Assembly (NCBI RefSeq): GCF_030272615.1 | Contig: NC_081407.1 | Span: 437,070,230-437,134,229 of the forward strand | Source of the DNA: Cryptomeria japonica | Taxonomy: Eukaryota > Streptophyta > Pinopsida > Cupressales > Cupressaceae | Reading direction: 5' to 3' | DNA length: 64,000 nt | Shown here: in pieces, positions 24,370-33,244 of the stretch | Numbering within the stretch: the first letter of the stretch is position 1 | Layout: the number at the start of each line of letters is the position of its first letter | The notes under the pieces: model-generated | The model's input: the letters and a program-made list of their open reading frames with translations, nothing else | Databases searched by the model: none | Told to the model about the DNA's origin: nothing | Made by a program: the position numbers and the translations under genes

Positions 24370-24639
24370 GTGGCACTCGAACCCACGATATGTGATGTGG
24401 AGATGCTGTCGAGTTCTCGGTTTCACTCCTTGGGGCCCACGCGAAATTATGTGGACATGCCGGAGGACGGCCGCTACATGCTTCGTGGTTACCGGCGGTT
24501 TATTGTGCATAACATGCACATTAAAAGCTTGCGAATGAAGAAACCGCATTCAGACGACATTTCGATGGGAAGAAGAGGCCGCGGGCTGCAAAACTTGGTA
24601 CTTTTGTCAGAGAAAAGACTAGCACGAAACTCAAGTTAG
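24370..24639 (+). CDS. conserved coding-like frame in the left inverted arm
   Basis: A plus-strand 89-codon frame contains PTICDVE, RFHSLGPTRNYVDMPED, GYRRFIVHNMHIKS and KKPHSDDISMGRRGRG. The same frame is recognisable on the minus strand at 53215-53530. In the best block (LGPTRNYVDM) the two copies differ only at third codon positions (GGG/GGC, ACG/ACA, TAT/TAC), which argues that this is real protein-coding sequence. I do not recognise the family. It may be an exon of the transposon gene that continues at 27.1-32.4 kb. No clear start or splice site was fixed. Confidence 0.45.
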   Translation: MALEPTICDVEMLSSSRFHSLGPTRNYVDMPEDGRYMLRGYRRFIVHNMHIKSLRMKKPHSDDISMGRRGRGLQNLVLLSEKRLARNSS

Positions 24640-24894
24640 TGTCGCAGCAAGACGCCTCTATTGTGGCTGCAAAAAACAGTATGGGGGGACTAACACCCCA
24701 TGTTTGTGGTAGGTTTTTAATCGTAGGTTTTGCATTTGATGGTTGCTTTTGTCTAACACGACGCTGTCAGTTTGTACGATTTGTCTATTTTGGAGCCAGA
24801 ATAGACACAACCTCTTGGACCATTGTAGCTAACAGCAGTAAAGCCAAAGGCTAACACGCGATGCAATTTACAATTGGAGTTGGAGTTAGTCAAT

Positions 24895-26255
24895 AACAAG
24901 GCTCGAGAATAGACAAATCCTACTACGTGTTAGTGACATGTTATTCAATCGTAGCCGTTGAATGTAAAATATAGTGTAAAACGTGTGACTAAGCTGCGTG
25001 TTAGTCAGACCATAGTGTTGATTTCGAGTAGGAATAGAGGCGTCTGTCCTTGAGCACATAACAACAGTACCAAAATAGGTGGCTGATATATACAACTTTG
25101 GCAATATGGAAAATTGACACATATAATTTAGGTGATATATATTACTTAGTGGTAGTTTATATTGAATGTTAAACTGCATTTTCATATATGAACATGTAGG
25201 TTCCTTTTATGTCTTTTGAAATGCATTTACTTCCCAATGTAGACTACCGCTAACATTAGTTATCCATGCAAGTTTTTGATTTTCAAGGACTATTGAGCAG
25301 TCCCCCGACAAACGTCCAGACATTCCCACGCTGTTGCTCTCTCTCCCTTCTTTAATACTACTTGCACTGTAATGTCCCCTTATTAATAATCTTTGGGCTT
25401 GTGCAACTTTTTGAAAGGGGCTTGTTATATATATAGTTTATTGTATATAATTTTTTTATGCGATAGAAATGTATGTATAAATTTCAGTTTTTGATCATGT
25501 AATATTAATGCCCTTACTTTTACTGAATTTGATAATGATGAAAATGAACAATGCAATTGGTTGATGCCTTATATTCCATGCTATAGATGCACCATATTAG
25601 ACAATAAGATATTATTTTCCAACCTGAATGCAATATGATTGTTATTTATGGATCTTCGAGTCATGAAACCAGCGTTGAATATATGAACCTGAAATCCTTA
25701 TTCTTGCCAACTATGTGTTATAAATTTGTACATATTTTGTTAATTTGCATGAGAGTGTTTATGTTCATCCCAGTGTATTTGTATATCTAGATTATCGATG
25801 TTCGTGATGTTTGAGAATTACATGTGTTTGACGATCCAACTTCGATTTGAAATGTTATTTGGGTTCTGTTTCAGATGTCTCCGGTTGGCATGACGAACTC
25901 CTCATGTGTCTATCCTACACAATGTTTTTTCTTTTTATTTTGGGAACTTAAGACTAGGTTATTAATAATATTCCCATATCAACAAAGAGATGGAACCTTT
26001 AGAATAGATACTCGTTTCAAAAGACATGCGTCTTTCGAATAATTAATTAGAGGTCTCTATACCCATTAGTTATCGTCAAAGACTTTGTTAATGGTAATGA
26101 ATCCCTGCGTATTGTGTGACATAGAGTGACCATCTTAATTGCTGCACACTCATTTTACATCGTCGATTTTGCAATTAGCGGCTGCGATTGACTAACCTGT
26201 CACTAACACGTTGTAGGAAAGGTCCGTTTTGGAGCTAGAATAGACACAGCCAATG
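24895..26255. mobile_element. possible non-autonomous DNA transposon with ~90-bp inverted ends
   Basis: The left end (24898-24990: GGCTCGAGAATAGAC, CTACTACGTGTTAGTGACA, TCAATCGTAGCCG) and the right end (26162-26240: CGATTGACTAACCTG, TCACTAACACGTTGTAGG, TTTGGAGCTAGAATAGAC) are reverse complements over roughly 80-90 bp with clear mismatches. The 1.2 kb between has no recognised protein. Related ends occur near 51.7-52.2 kb. I could not identify a 9-bp target duplication. Confidence 0.45.
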
Positions 26256-26299
26256 CGTTAAGCGTGTTTTGCATCCTTCTTTATCAATACTTAACAAAG

Positions 26300-27107
26300 T
26301 ATAGTTTTTGTGTTATATTTTGGATGGGGAGAACATTGAAGCCTTTTTAACAGCGTTGGCGATGGATCATAGTCATTATTTCATTGCAATTGCAACGAAA
26401 TATGTTCTACAACGGAACGTCATGAATAGTTTATGGCTAAACCATTAGCTGGGTTGTACATAACACAACGACATGCTGACTTTATATTGCAATGTGGGAA
26501 TAACCGGTCATGTGTTGACTATGTCATTTGTGGTGAATGTGCGGTGTTATTGATAGTGTGAAGACTAGTCATCAGCTCTGCTCATGTGATCAACTACAGA
26601 TACATGATCCTTCATTGTTGAGTTACCCGGTCCATAGGAACGTTTATCGTTACAGCTTATCTTGGAGCACCTTGAGGTGGTAGTATGGAATCGGTTCCTA
26701 CCAGAGTCCCCTTCTTAAGTCATGAGTACTCCCGAAGGGAGGAGGGAATAATAACTTCCTTCAAGCAATCTCACAAGCAAGAGCCTTCAAACAAGCTATT
26801 CCACCCACTACTGCTATCACTCCTACTGCTACTCACACTGAACTACACCTACCTACACCAATACCTATTCCACACAACCTTATATCCAATAGTCCATCAA
26901 TTGCATCTTCTTTTTTTTTTCCAGTTCAATCATGTCAATTGCGTTGAGAAAGAGGTTGAGGGAAACTATTGATCTTTATTATGGTTTACTGGAGCTAAAG
27001 GCAGATGATCTCCTGTGAGTTGGCTGTGTTCGCTTCCCAGTGACACGTGACATCGACCTGCCTTTAAGCTAAGTAGTTTTAATGGATTATGCAACATGTA
27101 GTATTCC
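26300..27107 (+). other. weakly coding-like upstream region
   Basis: A Pro/Thr-rich frame and a segment reading MSIALRKRLRETIDLYYGLL (about 26932-27000) precede the 54-bp repeat frame on the same strand. They may be early exons of the gene at 27.1-32.4 kb. No domain is recognised and exon borders are unclear. Confidence 0.25.
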
Positions 27108-27800
27108 TTGGTGTTGTCACTGTTTAATGCTTGTGACTGGAGATCCAATTTGTATACCCAGGAGAGAGTTGGGATTTCATATGTGGGACCAGTTTGGCAT
27201 TCAAATCTAAAGGATTCAGGAGTTGGTCTTTCACATCTGGGAGTAGTTGAGGATTCAAATCCGAAAGAGTCAGGAGTTGGGCTTTTAGATGCGCGACCAG
27301 TTGGGGATTCAAATCTAAAAGATTCAGGAGTTGGGCTTTCACATCCAGGATTAGTTGAGGATTCAAATCTAAAAGAGTCAAGAGTTGGGCTTTTAGATGC
27401 GCGACCAGTTGGGGATTCAAATATGAAAGATTCAGGAGTTGGGCTTTCACATCCAGGACTAGTTGAGGATTCAAATCTGAAAGAGTCAGGAGTTGGGCTT
27501 TTAGATGCGAGACTAGTTGGGGATCCAAATCTGAAAGAGTTAGGAGATGGGCTTTCATGTCAGGGACTAGTTGGGGATTCAAATCTTAATGAGTCACAAG
27601 CTGGGTCTCCAATTTTGAACCCACTGTCAAGTTGGCTTCTGAGTGACTACACAACCACGCTGGTAATTATTTATCATTGCATTATATTTTTTTTCCATCA
27701 TTGCATGGCATGGTTGCTGGAAGTTGGGACTTATAAGTGGAGATGTAGACATATATGTATGGGCATAAAAAGCATTGATGATGTGTGCTATTTTATTTAA
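27108..27800 (+). CDS. frame built of 18-residue repeats (54-bp tandem repeat)
   Basis: A 230-codon plus-strand frame. Between 27193 and about 27630 it contains eight 54-bp repeats, with the ATTCAAAT core at 27199, 27253, 27307, 27361, 27415, 27469, 27523 (ATCC variant) and 27577. Two versions alternate, giving a 36-residue higher-order unit: DSNLKDSGVGLSHPGLVE then DSNLKESGVGLLDARPVG. The opposite strand is also open because of the repeat composition. Exact spacing and conserved residues favour this frame as coding. It is probably an exon of the transposon-associated gene remnant that runs to 32364. No function is known for such repeats. Confidence 0.5.
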   Translation: MVLSLFNACDWRSNLYTQERVGISYVGPVWHSNLKDSGVGLSHLGVVEDSNPKESGVGLLDARPVGDSNLKDSGVGLSHPGLVEDSNLKESRVGLLDARPVGDSNMKDSGVGLSHPGLVEDSNLKESGVGLLDARLVGDPNLKELGDGLSCQGLVGDSNLNESQAGSPILNPLSSWLLSDYTTTLVIIYHCIIFFFHHCMAWLLEVGTYKWRCRHICMGIKSIDDVCYFI

Positions 27801-28142
27801 CAACATTATGATAGTGGCTCTGCTGGTGAAGAAGATGAGGCCATTGGCAATGTAGTTGAGGGCGATTATACTGATGCTCCAAGCGGTGAGAGTGAAAAAG
27901 GGGATGTTCGTAGCGAGCATGAGGTGAGCATAGAGTAGGAGATTGAACGACAAGGGATCCTGTCAGCGCTCACGAACATGAACAAGGAGGAGGGGCGAGT
28001 AACAAGGAGGTCCACTATTAGTCATTATATTTTGGATTATCTTTATAATGCTTGATTAGTGCAAAATTGAATGTGACGCTTTGTCTTTGTTGGCTATGCG
28101 CAACAAAAGGTCGATCACAAAAGAGAACATATTAATGGCAGG

Positions 28143-28616
28143 TTGCACTACTTTTGTCTCTTCCGTCATTGTTCCCACAATGGAGGCCGTAAGTTTTGGG
28201 ATCTGGGGAGGCTTAATATGCATAGAGTCAGAGAACATCAACTTCCATTATTGGGGATTGCACGATGCAGTCGTGAACTGTGTGGTAGTGGACAACGTAG
28301 CGCGGATCATACGAAGAAAACCCTGATGTACTTGAAAAAGAGGGAGTCTAATATTGAATACCAAATGGGTGTACGACATAGTATGCAAAAAAAACGTGTC
28401 ACTGACCGGGTGTGCATGAAATATGGCAAGAAAACACGTGATGAGCTTCCTACTGAAGGGAAGGAAGAGATAAAGGAAGCAATGCGAGTGTACGACAACA
28501 ATCTGGTTAGGGAGGCGAGAAGGAAGAAGGTTTTAGAGTTACTGGAAAGAAAGAATATTGCAACAGAGGTAATTTTTAGTGATCGTATTGTTTTGCAGTT
28601 TGCTAAATTCCTTTAA
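28143..28616 (+). CDS. basic, Lys/Arg-rich exon of the same gene remnant
   Basis: A 157-codon open frame. Its second half is strongly charged (KKRESNIEYQMGVRHSMQKK, KKTRDELPTEGKEEIKEAMR, REARRKKVLELLERKN) and probably helical. A donor-like GTAATT follows AACAGAG near 28568, so the true exon may stop there. I do not recognise the family. Position and strand fit an internal exon between the 54-bp repeat frame and the DUF8039-like exon. Confidence 0.4.
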   Translation: MHYFCLFRHCSHNGGRKFWDLGRLNMHRVREHQLPLLGIARCSRELCGSGQRSADHTKKTLMYLKKRESNIEYQMGVRHSMQKKRVTDRVCMKYGKKTRDELPTEGKEEIKEAMRVYDNNLVREARRKKVLELLERKNIATEVIFSDRIVLQFAKFL

Positions 28617-28645
28617 ACATTTGAAGAGTGTCTTATTGAGGTATC

Positions 28646-29030
28646 CTATCCTACTGCCCAGAGTTTAAGTGACAGTGTAGGCCATGGCGAGGAGGTTCTG
28701 GCATCGAAGGCTAATTGCGAAACAAATGTGCCAGTGAATGAGGCTACATCTGTTTCATTGGGGAAGCAAAAAAAGAAGAATGTTGCGGAAAAAAACAAGG
28801 CCGACTTCAGATCCTGAACAAATGAGGGTGCATCTGTTTTGTCGGGGAAGCAAAAATAGAAGAATGTTGTGGAAAAAAAGGCGAACTTCAGATCCTGAAA
28901 CAAACATGCCAGTCAATGATCCTGCATCTGATTCGTGGGGGAAGCAAGAAAAGAAGAATGTCGCAGAAAAAATAAGGCCGACTTCAAATGAGGCCACACA
29001 TTTGTCATCGAAGGTGACTGTCTGTTGGCC
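28646..29030 (+). CDS. tandemly repeated Lys-rich coding segment
   Basis: From about 28735 to 29010 there are three partial copies of a unit of roughly 90-110 bp encoding SLGKQKKKNVAEK-type peptides. They are at about 28735-28815, 28825-28900 and 28915-28990. The first follows SDSVGHGEEVLASKANCETN in one frame after an AG acceptor near 28660. Later copies are in changed frames or carry stops (for example TGA after DFRS), so the duplicated exon has decayed. Confidence 0.35.
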
Positions 29031-29224
29031 TGTCCATATGTGTGTTTTCATTGCATGGTATGCTTTGCACTCCATTGTGTAGTATGTTGACTATTTATTC
29101 CATGTCATTGTACGCTGATTTTGATGGGGTCCATGGAGGGAGCATGGAGTGTCCCGTGGTATTGGATCACATGGAACGTAGTGTGCCCAAAAAAGCAAGT
29201 TGAAAACCTCGGTTGTCTGTTAGG

Positions 29225-29792
29225 TATCAGTCTGTTTGGACGAAGAAGCTAAAGGAGACGTTGAATGAAAAATTGGTGCAAGCAGTGGCGAGAAGATTGC
29301 AGAGTAGTCTTCTGAATTGGGGTAGACGATGGACGATATGAGCAAAGAACAATCAATATAGTTTCCTGATGACACTGTGTGTAGTGTTCCCCAAAAACTA
29401 AGTCCAAAATCTCGAACGTCTGTTAGGAGGAAGAAGGTGAAGGAGACGATGATTGAAAAACCAAGTGCATGCAATGGCAAGATGATTGCAGAGCAGTCTC
29501 CTGAACTGGGCCAGAGGTTGGAGGATAGGTGCAAAGATGAATAGGTAAAGCGGTGCCATTGTGCATGACATGCAGTGCTATATCATCACATGGTGTGTTA
29601 TACTATAGAGTAACTCTTTTTTGTATGCAGTCGGCCACGGTATTGGATGAGAAACTTCAGAAGTCTATTTGGAGGGAGAAGTTGAAGGAGACGTTGAATG
29701 GAAATTTGAGTGCATGCAGTGGCAAGAAGATTGTAGAGGAGTCTAGTGAATTGGGGTAGACATTGGATGATAAGAGCAAAGATGAACAGGTA
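29225..29792 (+). repeat. three copies of a ~130-bp exon-like segment
   Basis: Segments at about 29225-29350, 29412-29543 and 29645-29792 share the same sequence, encoding KLKETLN..LSACSGKKIVEE and SSELG. The third is preceded by an acceptor (TATGCAG at about 29629) and followed by a donor (CAG/GTATTG at 29791). The copies carry TAG or frame changes, for example TAG after ELG. This looks like exon duplication inside the transposon-associated gene, now degenerate. Confidence 0.5.
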
Positions 29793-30210
29793 TTGGGCTC
29801 TTATTGTGCATAACAGGCGGTGAGAGGCAGTGTTATACTGTAGAGCATTTTTTATGTTGTTGTGGTTTGTGTCCGTTATCTTTGTTCTTGTTATTGCCTT
29901 AGTCATGTAAAATTCATTGGCCTTGGTCCAGTAGTGTTCATAGGCGTATGGGTTTAATGTGTACTTACACTCTTGTACAGTGTGTCACGTTTTGCAACAT
30001 AATTTGATAGAAGAAAACATTGAGAAAGAGTCTGGGGGAAATGATGATGGATGTACAAATGCAGACCGTGACCGCGATGGGGGCAACGAGCCGAGAGAGA
30101 CAACTATTTTTGTATTGTTGTATTACATTGCCATGAATTGATTTCCCTATGTTTGATGGTCAGCTATAAAGAATTCTATTTAAGTGACCGTGTCAACTCG
30201 TTACTGATGC

Positions 30211-30593
30211 AGGAAACCGTGGAAGACAAAGAAGAGTGCACCAATGAAGATGCTCACACTGTTGCTGTTGGAGTTGAATTCCAACTACTAGTGGATGGGG
30301 TAGTGGTTGGGGAAGGCATTGTTGATTGCCTGGGGAAGGGTGTAATGTGTCATACTATTCCAGTCCCAAGAGATTGTGCTAAAGTTCGCATCGTGAAAGT
30401 CTTTGATGCAAATGCCCAGCTACCTCACCCAGGTCCTTTAGCCGATGTCTTGTCGGATTCCCTAAACTCGTGGGCGGTGTGGCCTATTGAAGACCTGGTT
30501 TGTTCCCCACCCACAGTAAGTTTTGAAGATGACAAGATCCCTTCCTCCATCTTCTCATTCCATCGTTTACCTTATTCCAATGGAATGAAATAG
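30211..30593 (+). CDS. DUF8039-like exon (plant transposon-associated protein)
   Basis: After a clear acceptor (ACTGATGCAG at 30201-30210) the frame encodes VGVEFQLLVDGVVVGEGIVD, CHTIPVPRDCAKVRIVKVFD and LPHPGPLADVLSDSLNSWAVW. The pattern of a small beta-rich domain ending in LP.P....L.DAL.S.VWP resembles the DUF8039 domain of plant CACTA/Ptta-type transposon proteins. A donor-like GTTTGT follows EDL at about 30499; otherwise the frame runs to a TAG near 30592. This exon has no stop within the domain. The assignment rests on pattern recognition only. Confidence 0.5.
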
Positions 30594-30628
30594 GCAACAC
30601 TCGTATGATGTCATTTGTATGTGGCAGG

Positions 30629-30816
30629 ATAAAGTTGGCGAAAGTGTCGAGCCACAAAAAGAGGATGTTAAATGCGGCCGTATGGTCAGACGGGTAAGTC
30701 AGAGGCTACGATCACTTGGCATCACCCCTCCCGAGTTGCATAAGCATGAGAAGAAGTGTAAAACATTTTACGGTGCTGTCAACTCCATTGCGCAATCCAC
30801 ACAGCGAAGGCGATAA
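30629..30816 (+). CDS. short basic exon following the DUF8039-like exon
   Basis: After an acceptor (GTGGCAG at about 30628) the frame reads DKVGESVEPQKEDVKCGRMV and then RRVSQRLRSLGITPPELHKH..QRRR before TAA. A GTAAGT donor at about 30693 could instead end the exon after MVRR. Both readings look protein-like. It lies between the DUF8039-like and coiled-coil exons on the same strand. Confidence 0.4.
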
Positions 30817-31708
30817 TATTTTTCTATTTGCATTATTGTTCCTCTTTCCTAATATTTACAGTGAGATACTGTGGTGGAAGATTAGTCTTGATAGACTATT
30901 CAGATGGGATTTGGAGACATTATATTGAGATGGATTTTACCTTACCATAGTTTAAACCCTCTCAATTATTGTTTTCATTTTAAACGAACTGTACGTAAGT
31001 TTCAACCTTTCCTGCTATTTTAAGCAACATAACTGTAAAGGCTTGGTTTGTTGGACCATTTCATGCTGATCCTACACCATGAACTACCCTTTAATAACTT
31101 CGGAAACCTATCTTTGGTGCGCAACATTTTTATTAATGATAGTGGATGGTAGAATAAAGTTGATGATAGTCGTTTATTGTTCAAGTTTTGTTCAAGGTCT
31201 CTTATTGCATATGCATAGGTTTTGTTATTGCGTAGCAATAGGGTTCCTGCAACTCTTTTACGTATACATATCAAGTTGAATGTTTGATTGAAATTGTGAA
31301 CCATGTGCTATTTCCACTGTAGCTTACGACAATTCAATATACCATTGTTATTGTTTGTTTTTGAAAACTGAATTTGAAATGAATTAACAACAAAAAAATA
31401 ACAATTAAAAAACAACAGACTTGTGTTATAGTTTCATGGCAAATGTGTAATAAGTTGGATGCAGGACGACGAGTGGTGAGTGATGGAATTATCTTCCCAA
31501 AACATGGATTCCCAACTGGTAGGTAACCTACCACCCAAGTGCCCAATTTAGTGAACACGTTAACTTTTGTATTCTACATAATGTTATTCATGCAAAAATG
31601 CAACAGATACCTGCTCGTTTCGTGTTGGCATAAACTATTGTTTCCTACATTTTTCATGTTGTCTTGCCCATTTGTGTATTGATACTTCTTTTTTGGCATT
31701 GTTTGTAG

Positions 31709-32364
31709 GGATGGCAATGGGAAGAGCAGGGACAGGAAAAAGAAAGGGCGTTGAAACATCTGTTCTGGAGAATGAAATGCCTGCTATGAATTCACAGGTG
31801 AATGGGATGCCCAATGTTCTCACCTCTGACGACGGTTTAGGGAAGTCTACAAGACAACCACCACCACCCTTTGCAGACTGGAATGATGGGATGGACAAAA
31901 TGAAGTTTGATGCCATGCGTGTAGAACTGCTAACGTAGAAGGTTGAAATGGCCCATGCTGAAAATGAAAGGCTGAAGGGGATTGTTTATGATATTGAATG
32001 GAGATTCATTGAAGTGAAAAGGAGATGCACCGAACTTAGTAAGAAATGTATGGAACTCAATAACAAGGTCATGGACTTCGACAATAAGAATACAGACCTT
32101 GAGCAGGAAGTGCGTAGATTGCAGATGGCGAATGCGAGATAGGAGGTAGTGCGTGAGGCGTGTGCTAAAAACAACAAAATCATAAGTGACCAGATGCAAG
32201 GCATGCTAGATGTTTGTGCGCAACACGCTCAGTACTGGAAACGAAGGTACGAGGAGGTGTCTACCTTCGTAACCGTTGAAGATGATGGGAAGGATGTGCC
32301 TCCCCTTACTCTGACCACTGGGGGAAACAAAAGTGATTTAAATACTCAACCTCTGTCTCCATAA
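31709..32364 (+). pseudogene. coiled-coil C-terminal exon, two premature stops
   Basis: The exon begins after TTTGTAG and encodes MGRAGTGKRKGVETS, a Pro-rich PPPPFADWNDGMDKMKFDAM and then a long coiled coil (HAENERLKGIVYDIEWRF, RRCTELSKKCMELNNKVMDF, NTDLEQEVRRLQMANAR). It finishes with CAQHAQYWKRRYEE and an acidic tail ending in TAA. Two TAGs interrupt it (31936-31938 and 32140-32142), both one C-to-T change from CAG. A DUF8039-like domain followed by a coiled coil is typical of plant transposon accessory proteins. Confidence 0.55.
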
Positions 32365-32865
32365 AAGGCTTGTACTGTTAGGAAAGTTTTCTAGATGTGT
32401 ATTGCTGACCCATGTTGATTAAAACGTCAGCAATAGTGCAGACTGTTTGTAATAAGACATATTGGTATTTTATCCAATTCTTTGATTTAAGAAAACACTT
32501 TGTATGCTTCATGAATGGTTATTTTCAATAAATGTGATTGACTTCACTTAAACAACTTCAATGGTTAATGACTGGTTTCTTGTACACCTTTTCATGCTTT
32601 CTGAATGGTTATATGTGGCTTTTCTACACGTCTTGTATGATATAAGGTTGAACAAGGTGATATGTGCCTCTTCAGTTGGTTATAGGGTTATATATGTTTT
32701 GCATATGAAGAATAGTTATACGTGGATTTCTCAAATGTCTTTTCTTTCATATATATGTTGGGAATGTGTTCTAAACTTACTTCAGTTGATTTCACTAGAA
32801 TCTAGTATATTATGTGATGTCCCCTTCTTATTCTACTGCTGTTATAGGGAGTGTACCTTAATATA
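32365..32865. other. AT-rich stretch, no gene
   Basis: Non-coding sequence downstream of the coiled-coil exon, including a duplicated CTTCATGAATGGTTAT-like phrase (about 32508 and 32597). Confidence 0.4.
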
Positions 32866-33234
32866 ATTGATAAAATATTCATCATTAGGTGGCACTAACT
32901 TAGAGAGCAGATAAGTTATGCTTGTATTCTTGAAACAAACAAACTGAAATTGAAACTAACACTTCAAATGAGAAGATAAGTTTTCGATTCTTCTATTGAT
33001 TTCGCCACTGAAATGAGGTACAACATACTGTTACAGTATTCTCAGAAGATCAACTCTATTTTCTATTGGTCTTGGTTTCTCCCTTTTATAAAAAATTGAG
33101 AGAAGAAACAAGCTTCAAACCGTTACAAGACACCTCTTCACAACTAATTGACATAATGGAGAAATGAGAGAAATGATAGAAATGAGAAATGAAAATTTGA
33201 AGACGATTGCAACTCTTGGATTCCGCGCCTGACA
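32866..33234 (-). repeat. candidate 3' LTR of the element carrying the long unknown ORF
   Basis: On the minus strand this block starts TGTCAGGCGCGG 11 bp after the end of the long frame. It contains TATAAAAGGG (33081-33090) and could end near 32866. This is the position and content expected of a 3' LTR. No upstream partner LTR, target duplication or convincing polypurine tract was found, so the borders are tentative. Confidence 0.35.
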
Positions 33235-33244
33235 GTCTCTGTTA

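Noticed and set aside
24323-24538. Alternative frame in the left inverted arm (YVMWRCCRVLGF..)
   Set aside because: It is also shared with the right arm, but differences fall on its non-wobble positions. The frame with LGPTRNYVDM has the third-position pattern.
27124-27582. 152-codon minus-strand frame opposite the 54-bp repeats
   Set aside because: It mirrors the repeat composition. The plus frame has neighbouring exons on the same strand and a more protein-like repeat unit.
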